Shown here one piece after another: positions 1 through 14,385 of a stretch of DNA of 64,000 nt. The notes under the pieces are model-generated. The model ran no database searches and had not been told where the DNA came from. It worked only from the letters and a program-made list of their open reading frames with translations. Made by a program: the position numbers and the translations under genes. This DNA comes from Hymenolepis diminuta. Lineage: Eukaryota > Platyhelminthes > Cestoda > Cyclophyllidea > Hymenolepididae. How positions within the stretch are numbered: position 1 is the stretch's first letter; the number at the start of each line of letters is the position of its first letter. Location: positions 877,594-941,593 of the forward strand of contig CAADRB010000029.1 of NCBI GenBank assembly GCA_900708905.1, written 5' to 3'.

Positions 1-3000
1 CGTAGCTATCTGCAAATAATCATGATACAGCTCAGCTGTGTTAGCAACTTAGACAGATCGATAATTATTATTTACGTGCTTTTGCAAAAATTCGATTACG
101 AAAGGTGATTTTCGTTCACATTTCCTAATTAAGACAAGAACACAGGTGAAAAACAAAATAAAGAAGTAATGAAAGTGTTCTTTTATTGGAGCCCAGTAAT
201 GCTTATATATTACTCATCATAGACATTAAGCAAACTGCATTTATCATTTATTCGATAAAATCGTGCCAATTAAATGAAACAGAACGGGAGATGACATAGA
301 ATCTTGCAAAAATATAACAAACAGATATTGATCAGCAGTCAAATAATAGTTTTCCACTTTTTATTGGACCGCGAAAGAAATCATATACACCAAATAAAAG
401 ATGCTATTGAAGTTTCCCGAAAATAAATACAATCTAGGTTCTAGACTTATTAACTTTATTGATTGCGATAATATTAGTTTAAATCTACTGAAAAAACGGT
501 TTCTGCTTACTTAAACTAATAGCTTAGAAAAGTAAATCATCGTCCAAATATACCGAATTTCTCCGAGAAATTGAAGTTTTTCAAATTTTAAATATATCGA
601 GCACACTTATGTTTCAATATTTAGCGTGAATTTTCTGAGCAATTGCAGCTGTATATAGCGATATACAAGCCATTTGCATACTACCATTGGAAATTTGATT
701 TCTTGGAAATGCATCTCTGAAATTGCATGTTGAATACCGATGAAACCCTAGACGGAACTGTATTTACAATGACATAAGCCGATAAATCAACCTACAGTAC
801 AAGCAAAACGTTCTAGGACTTTATAGATACAGCCCAGATTCACGGCCACCTACTGCAAGATCACAATCAATCCTAATTTTGCAGGACTTTAAAAAGCGTT
901 CACTAAAAATTTATAAAAGCCTAATAGAGAGTAAAAAGAAATGCTGAATAAGTTTGGGTACAAGTATAAGTCGGGGAGAGTCAGAAAAGGAATAAGAAGA
1001 ATGCGAGGTTTACTCAATGCCGCAAATTACATACTGAACATGATGACACAGTTAACAGACTAACAGACATTTCGGAACTACTAGCCACTATTTTCTTCGT
1101 GAAGTTAGTCAATTCTTTTTGTCGTGTGGTTTCAAATTTTCTGCCCGTAAGCCAGCTGCTATTCATTATAAGACACTGGGTTACCACTTGTAAAGGTTAA
1201 TGATGCATGTACCAGATCTAGAAATAGGCCGTACTGATACTAGATTGAGCGAAAGTTGTGTTAACTTAAAGGTTAAGTCATTAGAGCAGAAAGTGTTGAA
1301 TATCACTTGTGCTTTTTTTGAAAAAAAGGTGTCGTAATGATGTAACCTCAATGTAATTAAAACCGAATATATGTATTTGGTAACTTCATGATATTTTAAT
1401 CAAATTACAAATTACTGCAAGTAAGTATATCTTAGGGTTCTGTTAGCCTATTAGATCTGTCAAATATCTAGAAATGACCTTGAGTACAAAAAAACACTAG
1501 GTGATAAATGAAGTCTAAAGTCAACCAGTGCTCGTCCGATGTTCAATAGGAAAATAGAAACTTGTAAGAGTCCGTTTATCCACAGTTATTTCAAAACAGG
1601 CGTCTAACAATGCTTCATTCCAATAAAAGTTCAGTTTAATTCTACAACCAGTTTGGATCTAATCAGTCGTTAAGAATCTTCATGAATTGAAAGAAACTAA
1701 CCAGACGCAACCATACAAACGAATTTAACTGGAATACTTCTATTCATACATCGAACAACGGGAAATGGCGGAATATACTCTTATTCTAAGAATAGAGTTC
1801 CATTTTCATGTTTTCCATTGTTTCATATAGAGGGCTTATTCAGGTAAGTTACGTTTTTTCTAAAAAAGAGCGTACAAGCCCTTCGTGGTTGAAAGTCTGC
1901 AGTCAATTTTCGATTATAACCTTGTAAACCTATTCAAACAACGAAAACGTACTGAAATGCACAATTTCTGGGAGATATTAGAATGAATTAACCGAAATTT
2001 TAGATATAATTATCTGCTTTCAGCTGGACTACATTATAATTTAAATCAATTTACTGGTATATTAGAAAAAAATTGTCCTTGCATTTTAAACTTTTGAATC
2101 AAAATCTTAATTCGCCTCCCAGTTAATGCTACATTTGTAATCAAATTTCAAGACCAAGTTACAGATTCCAACGAATGAAACATGTATGATATCCACAAAC
2201 TGTAGATTTTTAGACGGTACATATTGATTCGCTTAGGCTTTTTGAGCATTTTACTACTCTAAACAGAATTGAAATATTTCCATATTTTTTCATAATTTCA
2301 TAAAATTTCATAATTTTTACGACTTATGCAAGTCTTCAATTTATCTTCCGCAAGAGCTAGCACAGTACGACTGAAGGCTTAAGACAGCATAAATAAATTC
2401 CCGGTCGATTTCAAAAATACTGAAACATTTGACGTACGTAAACCAGACAATAACCTCCGAATCAAAACATCAACGCGAAGGTTAGGTGAGGGCTCGAATG
2501 TTTACAAATATCATGTCCATGGATTTAGTTTACGAGGTCCTGGTACCGTTCTCATATGCCTATTGACAATTTGTTTACTCGAAAAAGTCATGAAGAAAAC
2601 ATATTTAATGTTAGAATCGTAAACATTGATTTATAATGAATTCCAAAGAATGGACATCTTTTCAAAGGTGTTGGACAGGGTGCTGCCGAAGAAATTCAAG
2701 TGATTTCTCCTAAGATTAAAACCACTAATCTGTACTTGGGATCTGTGATCATAGGATATCATTATTTGGCAGAATACTTGAGAAAAAACCGAAATTTATC
2801 AATTTTGAACAAAAAGTGCCGAATAAATCTTGCTAAGCATTTCTCTCTATTGTAATTATTTCACCGATTGATCAAATATTAGGTTAGTATTAACGTTCAT
2901 TCACATAACTGAGCAAATAATTTCCACAACTTATATCCGATCGCAAAAGTATATATTTTGAAGGGCAATGGGGGAATAATCCGGCTTTACAGTTAAACTT

Positions 3001-3383
3001 CATTTTTGAATTTCCCTAACCTCATACATTTCCTACCCAAGGGCTATAAATCTGGATTCATACAAACATTACTCTGAAGATGAGCATTGCACGACCACCA
3101 AACTTAAGTACAGAAGATCTTAGACTGGTTCGTAAAAGTTATATTATAAAAATGCAAATGAATACATGACTATGCTTTTAAGAACCGATTTCTAGTGGAA
3201 ATTTCTTTCAAGAGCCTTCAAAACTAATGGACAAGCATCCCATGTCGTGAGATTCTTAAAGGATTAGAGGCACCATTTAGAAACATTCAAATTCTGTCTT
3301 CAATGAGGCCTTTTAATCAAATGGGCTAAATAAAAACAGCTCATTTCAACAGACTCGATAAATTTAATTCAAGTTATACTCAC
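1..3383 (-). other. Intron after exon 9 of the Fat-like cadherin (partial)
   Basis: AT-rich non-coding sequence downstream of exon 9 on the minus strand. I searched it for a cadherin linker or a phase-0 exon and saw none, so the next exon probably lies outside the window. No RNA gene or clear repeat was recognised. Confidence 0.6.
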
Positions 3384-3532
3384 TTTACGAGTAGTAGCCA
3401 GACTTCCGAGAGATACTCCAACATTCAATTCATGAAGAGATTCAAAGACGGGATTTAGCCGTTGTTGAAGGTAGACTACCGCCTTGTTACTGGATAGTGT
3501 TGCGATTCCAAAGGGTGTAGATTCAATATTAT
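3384..3532 (-). CDS. Fat-like cadherin, coding exon 9 (residues 1571-1620), last exon in window
   Basis: Acceptor tttactcaag|ATAATATTG, donor CGTAAA|gtgagt, phase 1 in and phase 0 out. It completes exon 8 as FRIADN, then STPFGIATLSSNKAVVYL and HELNVGVSLGS, the F-x-I ... L and beta-strand pattern of a repeat. A FAT1-type protein should have many more repeats, then EGF-like and laminin-G domains, a membrane segment and a tail; these must lie beyond the left edge. I found no further exon in 1-3383. Confidence 0.78.
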
Positions 3533-6500
3533 CTTGAGTAAAATCATAAATACAAGTTATTACTATTACCAGAGTAATTATAAAAAATTAAAAGCAACTG
3601 AAATTAGTCAACAGAAAGTTCAATAAATGATAAAGGAGAGAGCAATGCTGAGGTATCAAAGAATCTTATTTCACTTTATGTTGTACAATGTTTACTAGAT
3701 GGATATCTCATGTATCAAAGTTCAAATATAACGATTTGTCCCCTAGATTGCAACAAATGCTTATCTACAATGTTTAGTGCCCGTTGCCCGGTTTTCATAA
3801 TCAAGAAGGAACGATCCTGCCGCCTTATGTTCGATTTTTGTCCGATGTTTGAACAAGCAAGATATGCTTAGGTGATATTCGGTAGCTTACAGTTTTAGAA
3901 TAGCAGAAATGAGATGGAAAAAATTTTAAGTTAACAGAGTTTGATAAATACAAGTTAATGAAATTGATATATCATTTCTGTCCTACTATGATCCACACAA
4001 CGACTCAGATTAAAATATAAAAATTTATATGACAAAACTTAACTGACAACAAAATTATATGTACGTCTAAGAAGAGAAGGAATCTTGAGAACTAAACACT
4101 ACCGATCCAGATAGCAGTGCTTTGAGCAAGCGTTAGGATCAGACCATAAATTTAGACACCTCAAAGCGAAATCGGCTTAAGTACATCCCCCACATCGTAA
4201 GTTTTTATCGTAAAAATAAAGCGCTTTACTTAATCTAAACGATGTTATTAACATTTTAAACATTACAGAATTTTAAGTTTGTTTATTTTCCACTGGTGGC
4301 GTGTAAATCTGGGGTATGGCCGCTAATTTAATTCGTGATGTAATTAAAGTAAAGATTTCATTTTATTTTATACAAATATGCACTAAATCAGTACTTCAAG
4401 GTTAATTCTTTTAATGCAAAAGGGGCGCGCTTTGCGATTAGTCATGAGTCATTGAAAAATGGTCCAGTTAAACGACGGATAACTGGTGACAAATGTCAAC
4501 TAGCTTGACATAAACACTACTACCAAAAAAGGGGACCACACGGACGTACACCTAAGCATACCAGGGAGAATAAAAACTTGACTTACAAATGTCTCAGTAG
4601 TATATTCCCACCCTACGCAATCAATCACACAGTTCTCATATCAATTACGATTACGGGAGTTAGAAACTGCAGCACAAAAATTTCCATACTGTAGATTAGT
4701 AAATTGCGTTGCAGAGAGATTGTAAGTATTTGGATGAGAGTAAGATAGAAACTTTGGCTGGAATGCAAATTATTGAGTTAACGGAATATTCACCATTTAG
4801 CGAGTTTGGCACTTCATGCAGAAAAGATTTAAGATCAATTATTTTCAAATGGCAATCAAACTTGCTGAAAATCAGAGATTGACTTTCAGTCACAATAATT
4901 TTTCACATTGTTAAGAGAATATGTTTGTTTATTCAATGACCCGACACACTTTGCAGGTAACTTATTTTTATAAATAAAACAAAATGTAATGAAAAAAAAC
5001 AAGATGACTTCGAAGAAGAAAATGACCGAAAATGTTGCTAGACTTATCTCTTTTCTAAATCATTTAGACCGTGGAAAAAAGTTTATCGACCTAAAGACTT
5101 GATTCACACCGGCGACGCAACGATTAATGCGTAATTTAAAGTATTTGATGTAGGTACTTATAACTAATGAACGGCGTCATCAGCCGTACCGGTTAATTTC
5201 GGTCGAAAGAGACGTAGTAGAATGCAAGTTTCTCATCAGATACATTCCAGGGCCTTAAGCTCAGGCCAAGATGAGTCCCCTCAACAGACTTGGGACTTGT
5301 CTTAATAAAAGTTCTAGGTAGAATCCCTTAATCTATATTTTGGATTAGGAAGACATTGGATCTGGCATTGATGTCCCTAAGGAAGCAGGTTAAACCACAC
5401 CAGATCACCTGCAGAGTTCGGGATACAAAATACGGAATTCGTCACATAGGGGGCATAAGTTTTATCGACTAGCGTCAGATGACACCGTCACTAAGCTAAG
5501 CAAACACAGTCCCCATGTATCTAAGGTCAAATAGCAAAATTACAGCCCGGCGATAGGACACATACACGTATTCACTTGCACCTTCTAAGGTCAAAGAGCA
5601 TACACGTGAACGATAAATACACAGGCATGTACACGCAGTGTGATGTCAGTGGTGTGTGCAAGTTTCTTGGCTGAGAAAAAGGCCTAGTTTCCAGTCCCTT
5701 TAAGAAGGTGACCAAAAGCCTAAATGTCTGCGAGTCATATTATGGGCATAAAATGAGGTGTGTGGACAGGTAAATCGAAGCTATAACTTGTTGATGGGTG
5801 GTGGAATAGAGTATAATTTTATAACTTCTTTCTGCAGAGGATGGATTAACTTATTGGGTATCAGAGCTGCATTTAAGTTTGAGGTTTCTAAATACATTTT
5901 AGAGAAAGGATTATTTATATAATGGGTAAATTTTTTGTAGTGTAGAAGGGAGAACAAAATCGATATAAGTTGGCATATTTAAGAATTAAAGTTTCAAACT
6001 CATATTTAAATGGTTCTGCAGCTATGAGTAGAGGGATACTATCACTAAACATTTAAACCCTTGCCACGCTTTCAAACGGATTAGAACTTGTCAGTGATAA
6101 ATAAATGCTGATGTTCGATGCTGACTGGTATCCGATACAACTGCTACTCCCCCACCCACCCCAACCCTTAATCGCACGGAAATTAATCTCTCAACGAAAT
6201 TAACATTTCAACTATTCTGAAAGAGCACCAGCTTCGGAGATATCCTCAGTTTTTTTTCAAGAAAGGAATCTTCATATCCTATTTTCCTCTTTCTATTCGG
6301 TAAATGTGATATTATTAGCTATGCATCTACCTGACCAAATTGAGATAGAATACGAGCAATATCCAGACATTTATTTCAATCCAATAAGCTGAGTATAAAA
6401 CATAATGAAGAATTCTTTAAATAAAGGCTATAGTGCCTCGAAGAAAGAGAAAGTGGAGTCGGCTTAGTATTTATTCTTTAATTAAACTATTCATTCTTTT

Positions 6501-6921
6501 CCTTAATTGGTCAAATTTAAAAATAATATTGCTATGACCATTCAAAGCAGCACTTAAGAAATCGCCACATTAAGTGGGAGTATAGCTCACTCAACCTAGC
6601 GTTTGCGTTCAGTGTAAAAAACTAAAGCCAATGTTGGAGGTGGAAAGTAACTAGGAAGTAGATTCCACAACCAAATAATAAATTGCACTCGACATTGTAA
6701 ACACAAGAATTAACAACCCCATTTGATCACGATTAAAATTATTAGGATCCACGGAATTTTATACTCAAGAAGTTTTAACACATTTTGAATCGTGCACAAT
6801 TTGAACAGATTTAACCGTCTGTCCGAGAGAATTGCCAATTCGAGCCTGACTCAGCATCAGCATTATCATTAACATCATCATCAAAATATGTTACTTAAAC
6901 CGGAGAGAAGGGAAAAGCTAC
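3533..6921 (-). other. Cadherin intron 8
   Basis: Intron of 3.4 kb. It contains one half of a dispersed repeat pair (3735-3945). A less AT-rich stretch at about 5080-5760, with many short stop-free segments, may be an old unclassified repeat. No exon fitting the flanking phases was seen. Confidence 0.55.
3735..3945 (+). repeat. Dispersed repeat, copy 1 of a same-strand pair with 50080-50285
   Basis: Shares an ordered series of near-identical blocks with the stretch at 50080-50285: gtcccct, then gattg.aacaaat, cagtgc/tagtgc, ttgacagg/ttgcccgg, aatcaagaagg, gatattc, ttacagtt, gagatgg and gacagag/aacagag. Order and spacing are kept over about 200 bp. It has no coding sense and its family is not recognised. 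Confidence 0.6.
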
Positions 6922-7162
6922 CTGCAATACGGAATGCCCAATTCGCTTTCGAGGATGCTCCAGGAACTACTTCTATGTTATAAAGGACGGTTCCTGGCGG
7001 AGTTCGTGGACTGACGGTCAGATTATTTGGTGGCGCTGAAATGAACAGGATCTGCCTGTCAGCGGGAAGATCTGACTCTGAGATCCGACCCAAAACAGAG
7101 ATGTGGACGGCTATCGGTTGAGTGGTAAAACGTGGTGGAGAGCCGTGATCCCTCGCGGTTAC
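6922..7162 (-). CDS. Fat-like cadherin, coding exon 8 (residues 1491-1570)
   Basis: Acceptor cgttgtag|GTAACC, donor ATTGCAG|gtagct, phase 0 in and phase 1 out. The join reads HLIW then VTARDHGSPP, the standard V-A-R-D-x-G-S-P-P strand of a cadherin repeat, followed by IAVHISVLG. The linker after this repeat has no DxNDN (it reads GRISESDLPADRQ), so this boundary is probably calcium-free. The next repeat begins with SAPPNNLTVSP. Confidence 0.84.
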
Positions 7163-8733
7163 CTACAACGTAATAAAAAACATTATTGAAAGAGGTCAAC
7201 ATCAGATATCACGAGAGCGATGTTCACTGATGCACACTCAGTGATGTGGATAGCTAACCACGCTAAGTAACTCAATTACTATATTAAATCAAGGGATCAA
7301 ACGAACACTTTTAAGAAATGATCCAACGACACAATTAGTTTCCAATAGCAATGCTAATACCTTTATTTCTTTTTATTTTTTAAGAATACACTAAAAAGGA
7401 CTAAAACAAGGGCAATTCAGGAAGGAAACGCGAAAAAATCCTCCTCAGTGATGCCATTTATGATGCAATAATTATGTTTCCCGTGTACTGTTAGCATCTA
7501 TAAACCCCGCCCAATAAAAGAGAAAACTACAAAGAAAAATTTAAAGATGCGTCCTATGGGTTTAGCTCTAGAAAAAGGAAATTTATCGAGAATATTTAAC
7601 CTTACATTTTTGTTTCTCTAGACCAACCTAGACAGGCAGGCAATATAGAGGTAGACATCTGGCTGGAAAACCCATACATAGGTATGCAAATATCATACCC
7701 AAGCCTTATCAACACAAGCAGCAGTAGCATCAACAGTATCTCGCCTATTTTATGCCGCACTCCTTTTGATCTTCTCATTAGTCGACGTGCCTGTGGTTCA
7801 CAAATATGGGTTTGATACTTTTTATAATTCATATACTTACCTTAGCTAATTGTGGACTTTGTGTACCTACATTAATCACTAGTGTACGTGCCTACTTATG
7901 ATAGGTGTTTTATTGTTCGGTGATAGGGAGCAGAACAAAATCTATTCAATAACCCGAATAGAACTCAAGAAAATTTGGTGAACGGAATTTGTTCCTCGGG
8001 GACTAACCTCTACCATTACTGTTCCCTCATGCCTGTGCCTGGGAATGAAATCTGCATAATCCTATTTGATAAGGTAAATAAGGTAGAGGTCTAGGTTTTT
8101 GTTACAAGTAGTTTGTCATCTTCACCTGGATCTAGATTAGTCACTAGAACCAAAACGGTGTCTAAGTGTAGCGGCGAAAAGTAAAAAAACGACAGTTTTC
8201 ATTTAATATGACCAGGTTTCTTAACGTTCCATGATTGCAGACACGTATACCCTTATTCTCAGGGGAATATTTGAGCTTTATACGCAAAGTTGAGCATTCC
8301 AAAAAGAACAGTAAAAAGGACATCTCTTAAATTACAATTATTCTTTATTCCAAGAAGTATATGAATATGTAATATAACGCATAAAAGAGGAAATACATCG
8401 GGGTGGAATATCTTGCAACTACCTAGAAATAGTAAAGAAATATATGATTATATCAATCCTGATAGATGATCGATGAAGATCTAAATCGTGATTTCAAAAT
8501 TAAAATCGATTCAACAGCCAAATGAGTGAAGCTGCACATAAATCAAAATAGTTCTCTTTCGAGTCAACGACTAAGGCCTTGAAGAATTGAAAACTATTAC
8601 CTATTTCTTTTGGTCGGTACTGCTCGTTCTATTGTTACTGCATGCATTGTTATTATTTAACAAAATTTACTTAATAATTATTTAATCGCTTAGAAACCGA
8701 GGTAAATGAAAGATTAAAAGAAGCATGTCATAC
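7163..8733 (-). other. Cadherin intron 7
   Basis: Intron of 1.57 kb between two well-supported exons. The minus-strand open frame at 7602-7832 lacks splice sites in phase and is not counted. Nothing else recognised. Confidence 0.6.
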
Positions 8734-8909
8734 CCAAATAAGATGTTCAGACGGTTGTGTGAGAGGAGTCCCAGTAGGACAGACTTGTCCAGAAACTGGA
8801 TCGACAGAGAAGAAGGGGTCGGGTTGTGCCATCTCATAGACAACAGAACCATTGGCACCGCGGTCTAAATCCGCCGCGAACACATGGCCAAGGCACGGCG
8901 AGTTGCTAC
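8734..8909 (-). CDS. Fat-like cadherin, coding exon 7 (residues 1432-1490)
   Basis: Acceptor attttcag|GTAGCAAC joins exon 6 in phase 1 to give the split glycine. It codes a textbook repeat core: GHVFAADLDRGANGSVVYEM, then FFSVDPVSGQVC. Donor ATTTGG|gtatga, phase 0. The direct join to exon 6, despite 5.3 kb of intron, restores the cadherin spacing without any intervening exon. Plus-strand frames at 8826-9076 are shadows. Confidence 0.86.
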
Positions 8910-11900
8910 CTGAAAATAAGAAAAGAAAAAGGTGCGAAGAGAAAGAGAAAATTACACGCAGAGGGGCGACTCAAAACGAGTTCACACAAGCTGCGAAAAT
9001 GGAAAGTACTGTTAGCGTAAAAATGAAATGGAGTGACTTCATTAAATTCCCGCTTAATATATTCTCTGGGACTTGATTTCTTCTCCACTGCGGGAAAACA
9101 TGGGTATGTATCAGAAAGCGCAAATAATTCATTTGACCTACAGTGCGCTGGAAAATTATTAGTAGGTTATTAATGGAAAGTGATATGTTGTAGTCTTATC
9201 AGATTTACTGGACACTCGATAACTGGGTGGCCGAGTTAGGGATGGAGAGATCGGAATGCATCTATCCTGACTAGATAACTTAAGTTGTAAATTTATAAAG
9301 CAGTGTTGAAGGCAAGTATCTTCAAACTTGTTTCATGAAAAATTACGCAAACACTGACCAGTTTTTTTCCGATTGTAGAAAATTCAAACCCCATATTCAT
9401 ATGTAGTAGGCAAAAACATAAGCTCTACATTATTGCTGGGCTATGTGGATAAGTGTTTTGGCCTAAATATCCTTATGTCATATTTCAATTTAAAACTCCA
9501 TTAAAGGGAGACATTATATCAGTTATCTAAGTGATATGAAATATCAGTTGCTAATTGACTTAATCTAATTCAAATTTAAGCTAATTTAGATAGGTACGGC
9601 CGGCAATTAAAATGATAACCAATACCGCTCTCAACGGTAAATTATCAGGGGGAAAGTTACGGCGACAAAAAATGTACGAAAAGAGATCGAATTAAGAATG
9701 AACTGCCGTTAGTGTTTCCGAAAGGACGCAGAAGGAGATAAATTGAGGATGAAGACCAGAGACGACGTCTCGTAATAAGTCTTTTTCTTAACAATGCAAC
9801 CCTTTTTATCAAATTTCTAGAGTTTCTAGGTGCACCACACTTTAATCTTCAAATATTTTCTACTCCAATCAATAGATACAAAATTGGAAATGAAGGGATA
9901 TTTTGACTTTCATTTCGAATAACGGACCTATGGCAGTTCCTATCTTGCAATTGCTACTCAAAGATACTTGTCAGTAACAAAATATCCAGGCTTCACATGC
10001 CCATAAGTCAAGAACAAGGTGTAACTACCAAGAATGCAAACATCGCCAAAGCTAGACTTGACTTTTTCACACATCGTCATATATAACAGTCTATTCAATT
10101 GAAAGGAATCATATTTTTGATATTCACGATAATATAATATGTTTCAAAAGCTTTAGTTGGAGAATCTTGATAAGCGATTCGTACTCGGCCCTTTCTCAGT
10201 AACTCAGCTTTCATCTGTAAATACTAATAGAACGTCAGTTATAAAAACAGTGTAAATGTTTGATTCTCACGTTTCCACTATCCGTATACACGTCTTTGTC
10301 CTGTTTTGTTTAGTGCGTTCTGCTCATAGAGTTTCTCTATCTGTCTCGACTCTCAATTATTATGTTCAATAAATATTGCTTTGCTCATGACTCAATCTTC
10401 TGGATAACCGTGTTTTGGTTGTCTGCTCTTGGCCGATAGTTCTAGCTCCTTCAGTGTATACCAAATACTGAAATATCAGAGGTCTATCCTCTCAAAACAG
10501 AATAATAAATAAGGACAATAGAATTTATTTTATTCCTTCTGAAACGTGCTCTTCACTTTCTCTGACTATTTAGGCAGCATTGCAAAAGGGAAAACACTTC
10601 TCGTAAAATGGTTTATATCTTTTCGAATCTAATTAATGCAATTAGGGAGAATAGACTTAATAGCTGTATTTTCTCAACTAATTTTGCTTGTTCATAAGCT
10701 AAAAGGGTACATATTTCAGAAATGGTAGGGCTGCAATTCCTGCCTTTTGATCTGATAATTGAGCTTTTTAACCTCCAAGAGGGTGACATTTTGTCGGTGG
10801 GTTGGACGAAGCCGTTTAGAGGTAAAGTGCATCTTTCAGAGGCCAATTTTAGTTGACCTTCCTCCAAATGAGGTGCAGAATTCACTTTCAATTACACACG
10901 CACCACAGTTCTCTTTCGCAATTTAAGGGTGTGCGAAGATTTGGGGTTAAATTCAATTCTCTCTGTCTCTCATTTCAAAACTGCATAGCAAACAACCAAT
11001 CTCGTGTTAAAGCAAATTCAAAAATTTTATCACTATTTGAAATCACGAATGAAGAAAGAAAAACGATTTGCTCCTAATTTCGTTTGTTAAATTGAGTTAG
11101 TTTCTCAAGGTTGAATAGTTGGTTTGTTTTCTCTCCTTCTCCTTTACTTTGCCCTTGAGCAATTTCTGTCTTATTTTTTCAAAAAAATCTCTACCTTAAA
11201 ATGAAAATCGACTTTACTTCTTTAGTAATTCTTGGATAGTAATAGTACCTATTAATATTAGGGTGAAAATTTTGCTTAAATTATCCGGTGATTAATCAAA
11301 TTTGTTTGAATACCGGGAAAAATATAATTACTTTCTGATTAATTTAATTTCTACACCATTCTTCTCGCATATAAGCTTAAGTTATAAATACAAGTAAGGA
11401 AATACCGTGTGAAAAGATAGGCATACACACAGTTGGCAATCAAGCTGTCAACATTGACGTTGTGCGAAATCTGTCTCACAGACTTGAACTTTGAGAAATT
11501 ATCATGAAAGTCTACAATCAATTGATTTTCATTTGTTTGTCAATGAATTAGGGATTTAATATACACACGACTCGGAAATATCTGACAATACTGATTCAAA
11601 ACCTATGTGTATGCGAAAAGAATGACTAATTTATGGGACTAAACGAGGTTTTCTATAATGACTACACGAGACGAGACTTTCTTTTATTGTAATTATTTTC
11701 ATGAGTATCCTCGAAAAAAATTCCCTCAAAATTAAGCTGGTGGTTATGAAATATATTGCGACAGGAAGGTAAACTGCTCGGATAGCTCATATCACTACCC
11801 CTCCGCACAGTCACCTTGACAGGAGACTGCATCTAGTGTCATTTACTTAGGCAAGTTAGTCGAAACAGAATAATTTAACCCCCTTGAAGTACATGTGTGC

Positions 11901-14210
11901 TGACCAAATAAATTAACCTTTAAGAACAGTTAATTTAAAGGATATTTTATGAGCGTCCATCTAGCACATACAAAATCGGAACCTATACCCAAATGAACTC
12001 CGAGTGCTCTATCCTGACGTATGAGACAAAAGAGAAGAGCATCGAACGCTGAGACATTGTCTCGCGTGTCCCATTCAGGCAGACGAATTGCGAGACAAAT
12101 GTCTTCGGACAAGGACACGTGTGCACACACCTTGGTGTACACCCATCAACTTCACCTACCCCCCTTTGTCCGGTAACGGATTAACGATTCACATCAGACA
12201 GGCACGCGTTAGTTTAATCGAAATTCGCAAAGTTCAATGTGATGGCATTTTCATCACCGAATTCTTCAACTAATCATTCTACCTTTTAGGGTACAAAATA
12301 GGGAGCATAATTAACCGATCGGTAGTAGGACCATCAAATGACCCGTTACGTTTACGAAATTTCTCTGAAAAATCAGTAAATTTCCTACACAATTAACACA
12401 ATAACTGATAGCACTCGGTCTATTGATTTCTCCAATATTTTCACCTTAACTCACTGATTGATAGAAAGACCACTCACAAAATCTGATGCCATTTCCGTGC
12501 GATTAAAGCAATAATCGACAGCCCTCGTGGATCGGCAAAATTTCCAGGGGCTTCTCTTCTAGTGACTGGCATTAACTCTCCATCATAACCAAAAGTGACC
12601 AAAAGATTGTTAATACCTGACAATTATAACAGTTGCCAGCCACAAAATAAACTAATAAAAATCATATGGAGGAAGAGGAGAGAGGCAATTAAGAGCGGCA
12701 GAACCTTTACTGCTCCTACGAACCAGTTTGACTTTTTGTGTGGCAGAACACCATCAAAACCGAGAAAATAATGAGGCCACAAAAAGGAACGCATTCGCTG
12801 CGTTGTTGTGACGAAATGATTCATCCATTTGGAGAAGAAAAGAAAATGGAAAAATTGTTTGCTTAGCGAAGGTTATTAATTAGTTACAAAATGTGATCAC
12901 CCTGCTACCCACCTAGTGGAATTAATTTTACCCCATGGGGAAACGTTGTTCTATCTTTAATTTGAACTAGATGGGCATAAACTAAAATGAAGACACTGTA
13001 ATTAAATCATTCCAATTTGAGGACAATTAAATAAATAGAACAATACTTACGAAAACTCAATTTCGGTTTCAATAATACATTTTTACGTCTACATTTAATA
13101 AAGTAAATTTAATCGTTAATTGATTAACACCAATCCGGTCTTTCATAGACATATTAAGAAACATTTTAATAGTGATTAAGCTAAAAAGGTTTTTAGATTC
13201 CACCATGGTAGAGCAAAACCGAATCGGATAGTTTAATAATGATATACGTGTGTACCAGTGATGTAATAATAGCGTGTATCTCTACCAAGCCAAATGACGA
13301 GGGTTTGAGATCCAGCAAAATACATTCAGTAATAGGAACGGATAAAAGCATAAGTTAACAGAGCTAAAGGTCGTTCGAATTTCTCAATAATTCTTATATG
13401 TCATATGTGCAGTAGAAAACAACTTTCTATGATGAGCACGAAGATAAAAGTTTTTTGGTTAAATGACGGCTCTATTGCTACGAAAATGGAATATAAATCA
13501 CCACATAAAAATTTAAACGTTTTCCTCGGTAATATTACGAATTATACATGGTTTGTGAAATACATAGTTGCGAAAATAAATAAGATTGCAAATCTTTAAC
13601 TACGAAAAACGACGTCTACGGAGATTTTGACAAGACGGTCTTCGAAACTACGCTTCAACCGAACGTACCGCTCTCAAATATCACAATCCGAGGTCTTAAC
13701 CCAAGATCAGGCAAAATCTTCAACTTTACGATTTAATCACCTTGACCACCAATACATTTAGCATTCATAGCTATAGATATTCCAATCGAATAACAATTAT
13801 AATACTAACTATAACTCATCGTTTCAGACGAATTAACTTCATATTTGATACCCCTTTTTACAATAAATTATAGTTCGATATTTTCACCATTTGGATAATA
13901 ATAACTATTGGTAATATGTTAGAATGGACATAGGAGCTTTCGACAAAAGGTAAAAGGCTAAGGGGATACTGGAAGGAGAACGACCAAGCCCTCAGATCAA
14001 CATCTGGTCAATGAACGAAATGACACAGCTGGAAATGTGAACTTATTTCTTAACCTCAGCTTCTACCACCACCTATGAAGTTCAAAAATTCATATAATTT
14101 GTATAGGATTGCAAGGCGAATCAATGCCAAATGACTCATAGCAGCTGTCAGTCGGAGTTATCGTGACCTCATTCGACGCCGCGAGTAATTAAAGCCCGTT
14201 AAGGACTCAC
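8910..14210 (-). other. Cadherin intron 6
   Basis: Longest complete intron of the cadherin gene (5.3 kb). Open frames such as 10613-10891, 11930-12142 and 12624-12824 have no cadherin motifs. A cryptic exon-like stretch at 12479-12617 could splice from exon 6 but would end in a stop (see findings). Around 10250-10450 a plus-strand AATAAA in a T-rich context looks like an old retroelement end, weakly supported. Confidence 0.55.
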
Positions 14211-14385
14211 CATATTGGCTAGGCCGATGCACGAAGTGGTAGCACTCCTCCCCCTCCTCCGTTTCACTACCACACTCTGTTCGAGTGAAGAGAAATTGGG
14301 GGGTGCTGTCGTTCACGTCGTCGATTACAGCAGTTGCATGTACCACTGTGGTTTTACTCGGCTCCCCACTGTCCGTTAGATGGAT
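14211..14385 (-). CDS. Fat-like cadherin, coding exon 6 (residues 1374-1431)
   Basis: Acceptor acattttag|ATCCATC, donor CAATATG|gtgagt, phase 0 in and phase 1 out. It reads IHLTDSGEPS, then the linker DVNDS (1396-1400) and STPQFLF. Next comes an unusual acidic insert, SETEEGEE, bracketed by cysteines 1411 and 1421. The repeat resumes as YHFVHRPSQYG and continues in exon 7. Confidence 0.86.

Noticed and set aside
7602..7832. Minus-strand 76-codon frame with a hydrophobic stretch inside cadherin intron 7.
   Set aside because: Exons 7 and 8 join directly in phase to make a normal cadherin strand. The frame has no suitable splice sites.
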